64,000 nucleotides of DNA from Citrobacter sp. On2M (GTDB lineage Bacteria > Pseudomonadota > Gammaproteobacteria > Enterobacterales > Enterobacteriaceae): the NCBI RefSeq assembly GCF_018035235.1, contig NZ_WPCV01000005.1, positions 620,001 through 684,000 of the forward strand. Direction: 5' to 3'. The notes below the pieces were generated by a model. That model did no database searches and was not told the DNA's origin. It saw nothing but the letters and a program-made list of their open reading frames with translations. How positions within the stretch are numbered: position 1 is the first letter of the stretch; each line of letters opens with the position of its first letter. Shown here piece by piece: positions 36,994 to 48,112 of the stretch. Position numbers and translations under genes: made by a program.

Positions 36994-37992
36994 ATGATAC
37001 GTTTCGCAGTAATTGGCACAAACTGGATCACCCGCCAGTTTGTCGATGCCGCCCATGAAACCGGCAAATATAAGTTAACCGCAGTCTATTCCCGTAGCCT
37101 TGAGCAGGCGCAGACCTTCGCCAACGATTACCCCGTTGAGCATCTGTTTACCTCACTGGAAGCGATGGCGCAAAGCGAGGCGATTGACGCCGTCTACATC
37201 GCCAGTCCAAACTCTCTGCATTTCCCGCAGACAGAGCTGTTTTTGCGGCACAAAAAGCATGTTATTTGCGAAAAACCGCTGGCCTCAAACCTGGCACAAG
37301 CCGAAGCCGCTATCGCCTGCGCGCGCGAAAACCAGGTGGTACTGTTTGAAGCATTTAAGACCGCCAGCCTGCCTAACTTCCTGTTATTGCAGCAATCGCT
37401 CCCCAAAGTTGGAAGAATCAGAAAAGCATTTATCAATTACTGCCAGTACTCCTCACGTTACCAGCGCTATCTGGACGGTGAAAATCCAAATACGTTTAAT
37501 CCAGCGTTCTCAAATGGCTCGATTATGGATATTGGTTTTTACTGCCTGGCCTCAGCGGTTGCGCTATGGGGTGAGCCGCAGAGCGTTCAGGCCAGCGCCA
37601 GCCTGCTGGAGAGCGGCGTGGACGCCCACGGCGTGGTGGTGCTGAATTACGGTGACTTTAGCGTCACGCTTCAGCACTCAAAAGTCAGCGACTCGGTATT
37701 AGCCAGTGAAATTCAGGGCGAGTCAGGATCGCTGGTGATCGAGCACATCTCCGAATGTCAAAAAGTGTGCTTCGTTCCGCGCGGGGGGAAAACACAGGAT
37801 CTGACGACGCCTCAGCACATCAATACTATGCTGTATGAGGCAGAGGCGTTTGCTCATTTGGTTGAATCCGGCGAAGTGGATCACCCGGCACTGGCCGTCA
37901 GCCGTATCACCGCTAAACTGCAAACGGAGATTCGCCGCCAGACCGGCGTGGTTTTCCCGGCAGACGAAACGGTAACCTCGCTGACTGCGTAA
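36994..37992 (+). CDS. ygjR: Gfo/Idh/MocA-family oxidoreductase YgjR
   Basis: YgjR (332 residues) is a predicted NAD(P)-dependent oxidoreductase. The N-terminal Rossmann domain starts 'IRFAVIGTNWITRQFVDAAH', the catalytic-lysine motif 'HVICEKPLASNLAQAEAA' is present near residue 90, and the C-terminal domain includes 'GSIMDIGFYCLASAVALWGE'. The substrate, probably a sugar or polyol derivative, is unknown. It is the ortholog of E. coli YgjR and stands between ygjP and the alx leader; a hairpin follows. Confidence 0.92.
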   Translation: MIRFAVIGTNWITRQFVDAAHETGKYKLTAVYSRSLEQAQTFANDYPVEHLFTSLEAMAQSEAIDAVYIASPNSLHFPQTELFLRHKKHVICEKPLASNLAQAEAAIACARENQVVLFEAFKTASLPNFLLLQQSLPKVGRIRKAFINYCQYSSRYQRYLDGENPNTFNPAFSNGSIMDIGFYCLASAVALWGEPQSVQASASLLESGVDAHGVVVLNYGDFSVTLQHSKVSDSVLASEIQGESGSLVIEHISECQKVCFVPRGGKTQDLTTPQHINTMLYEAEAFAHLVESGEVDHPALAVSRITAKLQTEIRRQTGVVFPADETVTSLTA

Positions 37993-38013
37993 AAGTGTGT
38001 AAATGGAATGTTG

Positions 38014-38048
38014 CAGGCCATTGACTGAAAGCATGGCCTGTAATATTT
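38014..38048 (+). terminator. Probable terminator after ygjR
   Basis: CAGGCCA and TGGCCTG pair perfectly around 13 bases and are followed by TAATATTTT. It separates ygjR from the alx riboswitch leader. Confidence 0.6.
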
Positions 38049-38055
38049 TGTAACC

Positions 38056-38200
38056 CGCAAAGGGGAGTAACTTCGTTGTCGGTTGATCGTCATTACGATG
38101 TGTGAAAAACCACATCCGGTCACCGGGCGATAACAAAGGAATACGCCATCGTATTCCTTTGTTGTTGTAAGTGAGACCTTGCCGAATGGCAAGGTCTATG
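38056..38200 (+). ncRNA. yybP-ykoY (manganese/pH) riboswitch leader of alx (PRE element)
   Basis: The alx leader contains the yybP-ykoY hallmarks: AAAGGGGAGTAA at 38059-38070, a GC-rich mid section with 'CCGGTCACCGGGCGATAAC', and the closing arm with GTGAGACC leading into the stem GACCTTGCC/GGCAAGGTC at 38174-38196. In E. coli this leader (PRE, once called SraF) responds to alkaline pH and Mn2+ and switches alx translation. Borders are approximate because I judged them by eye. Confidence 0.85.
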
Positions 38201-38212
38201 CATAAAAAGCAG

Positions 38213-38246
38213 CGGCTAACGTCATTCGGCGTTGGCCGTTTTTTTT
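38213..38246 (+). terminator. Terminator-like hairpin in the alx leader
   Basis: CGGCTAACG and CGTTGGCCG form a stem around TCATTCGG followed directly by eight T. It lies between the riboswitch and the alx start (38264), so it may be the expression platform. Confidence 0.75.
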
Positions 38247-38263
38247 ATGCATGGGGAAATACA

Positions 38264-39232
38264 ATGAATACTGTTGGCACACCGTTGTTATGGGGTGGCT
38301 TCGCTGTCGTGGTGGTAATTATGCTGGCCATCGACCTGCTGTTGCAGGGGCGTCGTGGTGCGCATACGATGTCGATGAAGCAGGCTGCGGCCTGGTCCAT
38401 CGTCTGGGTAACGTTGTCGTTACTGTTTAACGCCGCCTTCTGGTGGTATCTGGCGCAAACCCAGGGCCGAGCCGTTGCTGACCCGCAGGCACTGGCGTTC
38501 CTTACCGGCTATTTAATTGAAAAATCGCTGGCTGTAGATAACGTCTTCGTCTGGTTGATGCTGTTCAGTTACTTCTCCGTACCACCTGCATTGCAGCGTC
38601 GGGTGCTGGTGTATGGTGTGCTGGGAGCCATTGTTCTGCGTACGATCATGATCTTCGCTGGCACCTGGCTTATCACCCAGTTTGAATGGCTGCTGTACGT
38701 GTTCGGCGCGTTCCTGCTGTTTACCGGGGTGAAAATGGCGCTGGCAAAAGAGGATGAATCAGGCATTGGCGACAAACCGCTGGTACGCTGGCTACGTAGC
38801 CATTTGCGCATGACCGATACCATCGAAAACGAGCACTTCTTCGTGCGTAAGAACGGGCTGCTGTTTGTCACGCCGCTGATGCTGGTATTGATTCTGGTTG
38901 AGTTGAGCGACGTGATTTTTGCCGTCGACAGTATTCCGGCAATCTTCGCCGTCACTACCGACCCGTTCATCGTGTTGACCTCGAACCTGTTTGCTATTTT
39001 GGGTCTGCGCGCGATGTACTTCCTGCTGGCGGGCGTGGCGGAGCGTTTCTCCATGCTGAAGTACGGTCTGGCGGTCATTCTGGTGTTTATCGGTATTAAG
39101 ATGCTGATCGTCGATTTCTACCATATCCCGATCGCTATCTCGCTAGGCGTGGTATTTGGCATCCTGTTTGTGACATTGATTGTCAACGCGTGGGTCAACC
39201 ACCAGCACGATAAAAAGCAGCAAATACAGTAA
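38264..39232 (+). CDS. alx: Alx, TerC-family membrane protein
   Basis: Alx (322 residues) is an inner-membrane protein of the TerC family with about nine predicted helices, e.g. '[17 protein letters not shown]' and '[17 protein letters not shown]'. The conserved acidic motifs '[14 protein letters not shown]' and '[20 protein letters not shown]' are typical metal-coordinating elements. It is linked to manganese export and pH response in E. coli. I use the ATG at 38264 with GGGGAAA upstream; the frame is open back through the riboswitch but that part is leader RNA. It is followed by its own terminator. Confidence 0.95.
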   Translation: MNTVGTPLLWGGFAVVVVIMLAIDLLLQGRRGAHTMSMKQAAAWSIVWVTLSLLFNAAFWWYLAQTQGRAVADPQALAFLTGYLIEKSLAVDNVFVWLMLFSYFSVPPALQRRVLVYGVLGAIVLRTIMIFAGTWLITQFEWLLYVFGAFLLFTGVKMALAKEDESGIGDKPLVRWLRSHLRMTDTIENEHFFVRKNGLLFVTPLMLVLILVELSDVIFAVDSIPAIFAVTTDPFIVLTSNLFAILGLRAMYFLLAGVAERFSMLKYGLAVILVFIGIKMLIVDFYHIPIAISLGVVFGILFVTLIVNAWVNHQHDKKQQIQ

Positions 39233-39249
39233 CTTTATCTGCTAGCTGA

Positions 39250-39286
39250 AAAGCCCGACGGCACACTGCGTGCGTTGGGCTTTTTG
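39250..39286 (+). terminator. Terminator after alx
   Basis: AAGCCCGACG pairs with CGTTGGGCTT with an inner GCACACTGCGTGC stem, followed by TTTTTG, 17 bases after the alx stop. Confidence 0.85.
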
Positions 39287-39474
39287 TTTATCATGTCAAA
39301 ACAATGTTAACTCAAAGTTATAAAATATGATCTCAACGTGGAATCCAGCATATTTCTCTTCCCGAAGCTTTATCTTTCCTTATACTCAACCAGGCAAACA
39401 CTTTGTTACATCCAGAAAGATGCGTCCTGAGAACGCACGATGGATGAGCAACAACACAATGAAAGGATCACGAC

Positions 39475-40719
39475 ATGACTACGCAACGTTCATCGGGGCT
39501 ACTCTCGCGTTTGGCGCAAGGGAGCCTGGTTAAACAAATTTTGATCGGCTTGGTACTGGGGATTTTACTTGCACTGGTGTCAAAACCTGCGGCAGAAGCC
39601 GTTGGTCTGCTGGGTACGCTATTCGTCGGCGCATTAAAAGCCGTCGCGCCAATTCTGGTTCTGATGCTGGTAATGGCCTCTATCGCCAACCACCAGCACG
39701 GGCAAAAAACCAACATCCGCCCGATTCTGTTCCTCTACCTGCTCGGAACGTTTTCAGCCGCGTTAGCGGCCGTCGTCTTCAGCTTCGCCTTCCCGTCTAC
39801 ACTGCATCTTTCCAGCAGCGCCAGCGATATCGTGCCGCCATCCGGTATTGTTGAAGTGATGCGTGGACTGCTGATGAGCATGGTTTCCAACCCAATTGAT
39901 GCCCTGCTTAACGCCAACTATATCGGTATTCTGGTATGGGCCGTTGGTCTGGGCTTTGCGCTGCGCCATGGTAATGAAACGACCAAAAACCTGGTCAATG
40001 ATATGTCCAACGCCGTCACCTTTATGGTGAAGCTGGTGATCCGTTTTGCCCCGATCGGTATCTTCGGCCTGGTCTCTTCTACCCTGGCAACCACCGGTTT
40101 TGCCACGCTGTGGGGCTATGCTCATCTGCTGACCGTGCTGGTAGGCTGTATGCTGCTAGTGGCGCTGGTGGTCAACCCGCTGCTGGTATTCTGGAAAATT
40201 CGTCGTAACCCATATCCGCTGGTGCTGGCCTGTCTGCGCGAAAGCGGCGTATACGCTTTCTTTACCCGCAGCTCTGCCGCCAACATTCCGGTGAATATGG
40301 CACTGTGTGAGAAGCTGAATCTGGACCGTGATACCTACTCGGTGTCTATCCCGCTTGGCGCCACCATCAATATGGCGGGCGCGGCGATCACCATTACCGT
40401 ACTGACGCTGGCGGCGGTGAATACGCTGGGTATTCCGGTCGATTTACCGACGGCGCTGTTACTGAGCGTGGTGGCGTCGCTGTGCGCCTGTGGCGCATCG
40501 GGCGTGGCAGGTGGCTCCCTGCTGCTGATCCCGCTGGCATGCAATATGTTTGGTATCCCAAATGACATCGCCATGCAGGTGGTAGCCGTTGGCTTCATCA
40601 TCGGCGTACTGCAGGATTCCTGTGAAACGGCGCTGAACTCTTCTACTGACGTTCTGTTTACCGCGGCAGCCTGCCAGGCTGAAGACGAACGTCTGGCAAA
40701 TAACGCTCTGCGCGGCTAA
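39475..40719 (+). CDS. sstT: Sodium/serine-threonine symporter SstT
   Basis: SstT (414 residues) imports serine and threonine with Na+. It is a dicarboxylate/amino acid:cation symporter (DAACS) with about 8-9 helices and re-entrant loops; seen are '[20 protein letters not shown]', '[20 protein letters not shown]' and '[20 protein letters not shown]'. Length equals E. coli SstT. AAAGGA precedes the ATG by 8 bases. The 240-base upstream region holds its promoter. A strong bidirectional hairpin closes it against the convergent ygjV. Confidence 0.96.
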   Translation: MTTQRSSGLLSRLAQGSLVKQILIGLVLGILLALVSKPAAEAVGLLGTLFVGALKAVAPILVLMLVMASIANHQHGQKTNIRPILFLYLLGTFSAALAAVVFSFAFPSTLHLSSSASDIVPPSGIVEVMRGLLMSMVSNPIDALLNANYIGILVWAVGLGFALRHGNETTKNLVNDMSNAVTFMVKLVIRFAPIGIFGLVSSTLATTGFATLWGYAHLLTVLVGCMLLVALVVNPLLVFWKIRRNPYPLVLACLRESGVYAFFTRSSAANIPVNMALCEKLNLDRDTYSVSIPLGATINMAGAAITITVLTLAAVNTLGIPVDLPTALLLSVVASLCACGASGVAGGSLLLIPLACNMFGIPNDIAMQVVAVGFIIGVLQDSCETALNSSTDVLFTAAACQAEDERLANNALRG

Positions 40720-40726
40720 TCCCTGC

Positions 40727-40758
40727 GCCCCTCCGTTATCGGGCGGAGGGGCTCTTTT
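40727..40758. terminator. Terminator between convergent sstT and ygjV
   Basis: GCCCCTCCG and CGGAGGGGC pair around TTATCGGG and are followed by TCTTTTCTT. The stem overlaps the last codons of ygjV on the other strand. Confidence 0.82.
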
Positions 40759-41290
40759 CTTGTACGCTTTTTTCAATTTTGAACGGATCAATTCCGCGTT
40801 TTTGCATCCGCCGGAAGCGAATAATGTTCAGGCCATTCATCACCAGAAAGCTGCCTTCGATCATCGTCCCGCCAATCGATCCCAACCAGAAATTATGAAT
40901 AACCCAGCAGGCGGTTGCGCACCACATCACGCAGCGCACGGTTAACCCCTGGCAGCGAAACAGCGCCCAGGTGCTGGCCAGCGTGCCGATTATCGGCAAC
41001 AGCTCCATCGCATGCTGTAACTTTGCCAGCCCGAGAACCAGGGTGAGAAGAATAAAAACGGCCATTACCCACAGTTTGCGGGTATGCATTGAGACGAGCG
41101 TGCGGATGGTGTTGAGCTCGGCGCTCATTCCCGCAGGCCAGGCGCCCATCAAAAAAAAATGCACGCCAATGGTGGCGCTGTAAACGGCCAGTTGCAGCCG
41201 GAACCGGCGCTCATCACGATTGAAAAAGGTGGTAATGCCGATCAGAAAGGCGATGACACCTACGCCCTGGGCCAGCCAATACGCGGTCAT
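40736..41290 (-). CDS. ygjV: Inner-membrane protein YgjV
   Basis: YgjV (184 residues) is an integral membrane protein with about five or six hydrophobic segments: 'AQGVGVIAFLIGITTFF', 'AVYSATIGVHFFLMGAW', 'LWVMAVFILLTLVLGLA' and 'MWCATACWVIHNFWLGSIGG'. It belongs to a small family (YgjV/Imp) of unknown function found in enterobacteria. Conservation with E. coli is evident at both ends. It is monocistronic, and its 3' end lies inside the shared terminator with sstT. Confidence 0.9.
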   Translation of the reverse strand: MTAYWLAQGVGVIAFLIGITTFFNRDERRFRLQLAVYSATIGVHFFLMGAWPAGMSAELNTIRTLVSMHTRKLWVMAVFILLTLVLGLAKLQHAMELLPIIGTLASTWALFRCQGLTVRCVMWCATACWVIHNFWLGSIGGTMIEGSFLVMNGLNIIRFRRMQKRGIDPFKIEKSVQEKSPSAR

Positions 41291-41312
41291 GAATGATCCT
41301 TATCAGGTAATG

Positions 41313-41353
41313 CAAAAACAAACGGCGTTCCAAATGATGAAACGCCGTTTTTT
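41313..41353 (-). terminator. Terminator of uxaCA
   Basis: AAACGGCGTT and AACGCCGTTT form a perfect 10-bp stem; on the minus strand it is followed by TGTTTTTG. It lies about 150 bases after the uxaA stop with an ERIC element between. Confidence 0.82.
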
Positions 41354-41370
41354 AAATCCACTCCATTTCG

Positions 41371-41497
41371 ATTACCCAATCGATTTCGTGCCACAGCAAG
41401 GCGGCAAGTTCGCTCATCCCCGGGAGCTTACTGAAGTAAGTGACCGGGGTGAATGAACGCAGTCAACGCAGCTGCCGCGCGAAAGATGAAGGGTAAT
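41371..41497. repeat. ERIC (IRU) element at the 3' end of uxaA
   Basis: Exactly 127 bases bounded by the inverted ends ATTACCC and GGGTAAT, with the ERIC cores CTCATCCCCGGGAGCTTACT and AAGTAAGTGACCGGGGTGAA. The last base overlaps the uxaA stop codon, and the element is transcribed as part of the uxaCA 3' untranslated region. Confidence 0.9.
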
Positions 41498-42984
41498 TAC
41501 AACGTTACGCCGCTTTTAAATATTGCCAGTTCCCGGAAATCGTTGCGCTCATTGCAGGTCTGCTTGCCGTTGGCGAACTCAACGATGGTATCAACAAACT
41601 CACTCAGCAGTTGCGGCATCGCTTTACCGTGGATCAGCTGTCCGGCGTCAAAATCGATCCAGTGTTTTTTCTTCGCCGCCAGCTCGCTATTGGTGGCGAT
41701 TTTCACTGTCGGCACAAAACCACCGTACGGTGTTCCACGTCCGGTACTAAATAGCACCATGTGGCAGCCCGCGCCCGCCAGCGCGCTGGTGGCGACCGCG
41801 TCGTTACCCGGCGCGCTCAGCAGGTTCAGGCCGTGCGTCTTCAGGCGTTCGCCGTAGCGCAGAACGTCAACCACTTTGCTGGACCCCGCTTTCTGGGTGC
41901 AGCCGAGCGATTTATCTTCCAGGGTGGTAATACCGCCCGCTTTGTTACCCGGCGATGGGTTCTCGTAGATCGGCTGGTCATGGGCAATGAAGTACTGCTT
42001 GAAGTCATTGACCATCGTAACCAGCTTGCCAAAAGTTTCTTCGTCACGACAGTGGTCCATCAACAACTGCTCGGCGCCGAACATTTCCGGCACTTCGGTC
42101 AGCACCGTGGTGCCGCCGTTCGCAATCACGTAGTCAGAGAAACGCCCCAGCATCGGGTTGGCGGTAATACCGGACAAGCCGTCAGAGCCGCCGCATTCCA
42201 GACCAAACTTCAGCTCGCCCAGTTTACCCGGCTCACGCTTATCATTACGCATCGCGTTGTATAACTGATGGAGATGTTCAATCCCCGCTTCCACTTCGTC
42301 TTCCTGATGCTGGCAGACCATAAAGTGAACGCGCTCAGGATCGAACTCACCTAAAGTTTCGCGGAAGGCATCCACCTGGTTGTTTTCACAGCCCAGACCA
42401 ACGACCAACACCGCCCCCGCATTCGGATGGCGCACCATGTTTTGCAGCATGGTGCGGGTGTTAATGTGGTCGTCACCCAGCTGTGAACAGCCGTAGGTGT
42501 GGCTGAAGAGATGCACGCCGTCGATACCTTCGGCGTCGTTGGTCTCTTTCAAAAAGCGGTTCTGCATCTGACGCGCCATCGCGTTAACGCAGCCTACCGT
42601 TGGCAGGATCCACAGTTCGTTACGCACCCCAACGTCACCGTTCGCGCGGCGATAAATCTGCACATCGCGATCGGCAGGCTGCGCGACTTCGGCCTGGAAA
42701 TCCGGTTGGTAGCGATACGTGTCCAGGTCGCTCAGATTGGTGCGGGTGTTATGGGCATGTATATGCTCACCCACCGCAACGTCCACCAGCGTGTGGCCGA
42801 TTGGCAAACCGTATTTGATGACGTTTTCGCCCTTCGCAATATCGCGTAAAGCGAATTTATGACCACGAGAGACTGCCTGACGCAGGATTACCGCCTGACC
42901 GTCGACGATGACTTCGGTTCCTTCAGCCAAATCAGCAAGCGCAACTGCGACGTTATCCAGCGCATGGATCTTGATGTATTGCAT
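41497..42984 (-). CDS. uxaA: Altronate dehydratase UxaA
   Basis: UxaA (495 residues) dehydrates D-altronate to 2-keto-3-deoxygluconate in galacturonate breakdown. It has the N-terminal SAF-type domain ('MQYIKIHALDNVAVALADLA', 'LPIGHTLVDVAVGEHIHAHN') and the C-terminal UxaA catalytic domain with 'LPTVGCVNAMARQM', 'HTYGCSQLGDDH', 'VVGLGCENNQVDAF', 'ECGGSDGLSGITANPM' and 'FSTGRGTPYG'. It follows uxaC by 15 bases. An ERIC element begins at its stop codon. Confidence 0.96.
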   Translation of the reverse strand: MQYIKIHALDNVAVALADLAEGTEVIVDGQAVILRQAVSRGHKFALRDIAKGENVIKYGLPIGHTLVDVAVGEHIHAHNTRTNLSDLDTYRYQPDFQAEVAQPADRDVQIYRRANGDVGVRNELWILPTVGCVNAMARQMQNRFLKETNDAEGIDGVHLFSHTYGCSQLGDDHINTRTMLQNMVRHPNAGAVLVVGLGCENNQVDAFRETLGEFDPERVHFMVCQHQEDEVEAGIEHLHQLYNAMRNDKREPGKLGELKFGLECGGSDGLSGITANPMLGRFSDYVIANGGTTVLTEVPEMFGAEQLLMDHCRDEETFGKLVTMVNDFKQYFIAHDQPIYENPSPGNKAGGITTLEDKSLGCTQKAGSSKVVDVLRYGERLKTHGLNLLSAPGNDAVATSALAGAGCHMVLFSTGRGTPYGGFVPTVKIATNSELAAKKKHWIDFDAGQLIHGKAMPQLLSEFVDTIVEFANGKQTCNERNDFRELAIFKSGVTL

Positions 42985-42999
42985 ACCGTCACCCAGACC

Positions 43000-44514
<1,515 letters not shown>

Positions 44515-44625
44515 TCAACAAACGATGACAAAAAAATTACTCTCAAAGAGGTAAATCACACGTTAAACCGCGCCAGTACTGGCTTTGCTGAATCGAAATA
44601 ATGACCACACGAAGATTCACACTTT

Positions 44626-44641
44626 TGTGATGGCACTCACC
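44626..44641. promoter_or_regulatory. CRP-like site upstream of uxaC/exuT
   Basis: TGTGATGGCACTCACC matches TGTGA-N6-TCACA at 9 of 10 conserved positions. It lies centrally in the divergent gap, fitting catabolite control of hexuronate genes. Confidence 0.6.
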
Positions 44642-44885
44642 TTTTAAAGCTGTATGACAAGTTATCTTTTGGCCGTCGCGATACATAAGCCGACGGAATG
44701 CAAATTACCGATGTATCACCATCGGATTGACCGGTACGGAAACCGAATTAGCACAAATATTGACATGGCAATGTTCGGGGAGTACCGGCTTTTTTTTTCG
44801 GTTACCCCCTCGTAAAAAACATCCTCCGCTCTGGACTGGAAGATGACCGCTCGTTCGCGGACATAACAAAACGATGAGGTTTTAC

Positions 44886-46187
44886 ATGCGTAAAATTAAA
44901 GGGTTACGTTGGTATATGATTGCACTGGTGACGCTTGGCACCGTGCTGGGTTACCTGACGCGTAACACTGTGGCGGCAGCTGCGCCAACTCTGATGGAAG
45001 AGTTACACATCTCCACTCAACAGTATTCCTATATCATCGCAGCCTATTCTGCTGCATACACCGTAATGCAACCCGTTGCCGGTTACGTACTCGATGTGCT
45101 CGGCACAAAAGTAGGTTACGCGATGTTCGCCGTTCTTTGGGCTGTTTTCTGTGGTGCGACCGCGCTGGCTGGAAGTTGGGGCGGGTTGGCACTGGCGCGA
45201 GGTGCTGTAGGTGCTGCCGAAGCCGCGATGATCCCTGCGGGCCTGAAAGCCAGTTCTGAATGGTTCCCGGCAAAAGAACGTTCAATTGCCGTAGGTTACT
45301 TTAACGTTGGTTCTTCTATCGGCGCGATGATCGCTCCACCGCTGGTCGTCTGGGCTATCGTCATGCACAGCTGGCAGATGGCATTTATTATTTCAGGTGC
45401 CCTGAGCTTCATCTGGGCCATGTGCTGGTTGGTATTTTACAAACACCCACGCGACCAGAAAAAACTGTCTGATGAAGAACGTGATTACATTCTGAATGGT
45501 CAGGAATCTCAGCATAAAAACAGCACCGCGAAGAAAATGTCGCTCGGTCAGATCCTGCGTAACCGCCAGTTCTGGGGAATTGCGCTGCCGCGTTTCCTGG
45601 CAGAACCGGCGTGGGGAACGTTCAACGCCTGGATTCCGCTGTTCATGTTCAAAGTTTACGGCTTTAACCTGAAAGAGATTGCGATGTTTGCCTGGATGCC
45701 TATGCTGTTTGCTGACCTGGGCTGTATCGTTGGGGGTTACTTACCGCCGCTGTTCCAGCGCTGGTTCGGTGTTAACCTGATCGTTTCGCGTAAAATGGTC
45801 GTGACGATGGGCGCATTACTGATGATTGGCCCGGGGATGATTGGTCTGTTCACCAGCCCATACATTGCTATTGCCCTGCTGTGCGTCGGTGGTTTTGCTC
45901 ACCAGGCGCTGTCCGGTGCGCTGATTACACTCTCTTCTGACGTGTTTGGCCGTAATGAAGTGGCAACTGCGAACGGCCTGACCGGTATGTCCGCCTGGCT
46001 CGCAAGTACGCTGTTTGCGCTGGTCGTCGGTGCACTGGCTGACACCATCGGCTTTAGCCCGCTGTTTGCCGTACTGGCGGTATTCGACCTGCTCGGCGCG
46101 TTAGTCATCTGGACGGTATTGCAGAACAAATCGGCCAGCGAGGTAGAGTCAGCGTCGCAAACTGGCGATCCCGCCGCGCAAAGTTAA
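44886..46187 (+). CDS. exuT: Hexuronate transporter ExuT
   Basis: ExuT (433 residues) imports galacturonate and glucuronate with protons. It is a major facilitator superfamily anion:cation symporter with 12 helices; 'GYVLDVLGTKVGYAMF' is the loop 2-3 motif and 'GWFPAKERSIAVGY'-type text ('SEWFPAKERSIAVGYFNVGS') the conserved helix 4-5 region. I use the ATG at 44886 (MRKIKGLRWYMIALVTLGTV), with GAGG 6 bases upstream; ATG at 44874 would overlap that site. Divergent from uxaCA and closed by a terminator before exuR. Confidence 0.96.
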   Translation: MRKIKGLRWYMIALVTLGTVLGYLTRNTVAAAAPTLMEELHISTQQYSYIIAAYSAAYTVMQPVAGYVLDVLGTKVGYAMFAVLWAVFCGATALAGSWGGLALARGAVGAAEAAMIPAGLKASSEWFPAKERSIAVGYFNVGSSIGAMIAPPLVVWAIVMHSWQMAFIISGALSFIWAMCWLVFYKHPRDQKKLSDEERDYILNGQESQHKNSTAKKMSLGQILRNRQFWGIALPRFLAEPAWGTFNAWIPLFMFKVYGFNLKEIAMFAWMPMLFADLGCIVGGYLPPLFQRWFGVNLIVSRKMVVTMGALLMIGPGMIGLFTSPYIAIALLCVGGFAHQALSGALITLSSDVFGRNEVATANGLTGMSAWLASTLFALVVGALADTIGFSPLFAVLAVFDLLGALVIWTVLQNKSASEVESASQTGDPAAQS

Positions 46188-46218
46188 CCAGACAAGATTT
46201 AATAAGGTTATGTAATGC

Positions 46219-46250
46219 TAAGCCGCCAGTTATCTGGCGGCTTTTTTAAC
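46219..46250 (+). terminator. Terminator after exuT
   Basis: AGCCGCCAG and CTGGCGGCT pair perfectly around TTAT, followed by TTTTTT. Confidence 0.9.
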
Positions 46251-46273
46251 AGCGCGAGTGGAGCCGTAATCGC

Positions 46274-46291
46274 AAAAGTGGTATAACAAAT
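46274..46291 (+). promoter_or_regulatory. ExuR operator upstream of exuR
   Basis: AAAGTGGTATAACAAATA matches the ExuR consensus core TGGTATAACAA. It lies about 30 bases before the exuR start, indicating autoregulation. Confidence 0.65.
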
Positions 46292-46321
46292 AGAGTCTGC
46301 CGTATCATGCCTGGAGCGCAT

Positions 46322-47098
46322 ATGGAAATCACTGAACCACGACGTTTGTACCAACAACTTGCCGCTGATCTGAAAGAACGCATTGAGCAGGGCGTCTATC
46401 TGGTGGGTGAAAAGCTCCCCGCCGAGCGCTTTATCGCCGATGAAAAAAATGTCAGCCGTACCGTGGTTCGTGAAGCGATTATCATGCTCGAAGTTGAGGG
46501 CTATGTAGAAGTGCGCAAAGGTTCCGGCATTCATGTCATTTCAAATCAGGCGCGTCACCAGCAGGCCACCGACGAATCACTTGAATTCGCCAATTATGGT
46601 CCTTTCGAGCTGCTTCAGGCTCGTCAGTTGATTGAAAGCAATATCGCTGAATTTGCTGCTACACAGGTTACCAAGCAAGACATCATGAAACTGATGGACA
46701 TTCAGGAACATGCGCGGAATGAAAAATGCTTTCGCGATTCCGAGTGGGATCTGCAGTTTCATATTCAGGTCGCGCTAGCCACGCAGAACTCTGCGCTGGC
46801 CGCCATCGTAGAAAAAATGTGGACCCAGCGTAGCCACAACCCGTACTGGAAAAAACTGCACGAGCATATCGACGCACGTACCGTCGATAACTGGTGCGAT
46901 GATCATGACCAAATTCTCAAAGCGCTGATCCGTAAAGATCCGAACGCGGCAAAACTGGCCATGTGGCAACACCTGGAGAATACCAAAATCATGTTGTTCA
47001 ACGAGACCAGCGATGACTTTGAGTTCAACGCTGACCGTTATCTTTTTGCGGAAAATCCTGTCGTTCACCTTGATACTGCAGTTAACAGCGCTAAATAA
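46322..47098 (+). CDS. exuR: GntR-family repressor ExuR
   Basis: ExuR (258 residues) represses exuT, uxaCA and related hexuronate genes; fructuronate or tagaturonate relieves it. An N-terminal GntR winged helix ('[20 protein letters not shown]', '[39 protein letters not shown]') precedes an FCD ligand domain ('[20 protein letters not shown]', '[20 protein letters not shown]'). The ATG at 46322 gives the E. coli length; an in-frame ATG at 46307 would add five residues. Own promoter after the exuT terminator. Confidence 0.95.
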   Translation: MEITEPRRLYQQLAADLKERIEQGVYLVGEKLPAERFIADEKNVSRTVVREAIIMLEVEGYVEVRKGSGIHVISNQARHQQATDESLEFANYGPFELLQARQLIESNIAEFAATQVTKQDIMKLMDIQEHARNEKCFRDSEWDLQFHIQVALATQNSALAAIVEKMWTQRSHNPYWKKLHEHIDARTVDNWCDDHDQILKALIRKDPNAAKLAMWQHLENTKIMLFNETSDDFEFNADRYLFAENPVVHLDTAVNSAK

Positions 47099-47446
47099 GC
47101 AATCTTTTCGATCCAGGCGCAACAAAGCGCCTGTTTCTCATGCTTGGTAAGCATTAGGTATAAAGTGTCAGCCTGTGTAAATCCTCTCGCCTCCCTCCAT
47201 TGCGATAAGCAAAATCACAGTTCAACAACCGTAATTTCTATAACGGACAACGTTGACCTTTGTTACAATTAGTTGTTATTTGAATTTTTGTGTTTGAGAG
47301 CTTGCTTACTTCACAACTTTACAGGGAATAGTTCAGGCCGTGAATTTGTGTCAGACCGCGATCCATGTAAAAAACACCAATAAAATTGCGGCGTTACAAA
47401 CTCCAGAAAACCGGCATGACGACAACCGATTCTCCAGGAATATTGA
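47099..47446. promoter_or_regulatory. exuR-yqjA intergenic region
   Basis: 348 bases without a gene. At 47114-47132 CAGGCGC and GCGCCTG form a stem followed by TTTCTC, a likely exuR terminator. The rest is AT-rich and should hold the yqjA promoter, which responds to Cpx stress in E. coli; I could not identify a clear CpxR box. Confidence 0.55.
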
Positions 47447-48109
47447 ATGGAACTACTGACTCAATTACTGAATGCTTTATGGGCTCAGGATTTTGAAACG
47501 CTGGCCAATCCTTCCATGATTGGCTTGCTCTATTTCGTGCTATTTACCATTTTGTTTCTGGAAAACGGACTGCTGCCAGCGGCCTTTTTACCTGGCGACA
47601 GTCTACTGGTGCTGGTCGGCGTACTTATCGCCAAAGGCGCGATGGGTTTCCCGCAAACGATATTGCTACTTACCACCGCGGCCAGCCTGGGTTGTTGGCT
47701 CAGCTATATTCAGGGGCGATGGCTGGGGAATACCCGCACCGTACAAAACTGGCTATCTCATCTGCCTGCGCATTACCATCAGCGCGCGCATCATCTGTTC
47801 CATAAGCATGGCTTGTCTGCGCTGCTGGTCGGTCGCTTCATTGCGTTTGTCAGAACATTACTACCGACCATCGCAGGATTGTCCGGCCTGAACAATGCGC
47901 GCTTTCAGTTCTTTAACTGGATGAGCGGACTGCTTTGGGTTCTGATTCTTACAACGCTTGGCTATTTGCTGGGCAAAACACCGGTATTTCTCAAGTATGA
48001 AGATCAGCTGATGTCTTGCCTGATGCTGCTTCCCGTTGTGCTACTGGTGTTTGGTCTGGCAGGTTCACTGGTTGTTCTTTGGAAGAAGAAATACGGGAAC
48101 CGAGGGTAA
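47447..48109 (+). CDS. yqjA: DedA-family membrane protein YqjA
   Basis: YqjA (220 residues) is an inner-membrane DedA-family protein needed, with YghB, for normal division, membrane potential and alkaline tolerance in E. coli. The DedA motifs are present: '[22 protein letters not shown]' with the acidic Glu and Asp, and '[26 protein letters not shown]' with the conserved Arg residues. Five to six membrane helices are visible. It is followed 3 bases later by mzrA, forming one operon. Confidence 0.95.
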   Translation: MELLTQLLNALWAQDFETLANPSMIGLLYFVLFTILFLENGLLPAAFLPGDSLLVLVGVLIAKGAMGFPQTILLLTTAASLGCWLSYIQGRWLGNTRTVQNWLSHLPAHYHQRAHHLFHKHGLSALLVGRFIAFVRTLLPTIAGLSGLNNARFQFFNWMSGLLWVLILTTLGYLLGKTPVFLKYEDQLMSCLMLLPVVLLVFGLAGSLVVLWKKKYGNRG

Positions 48110-48112
48110 ATT

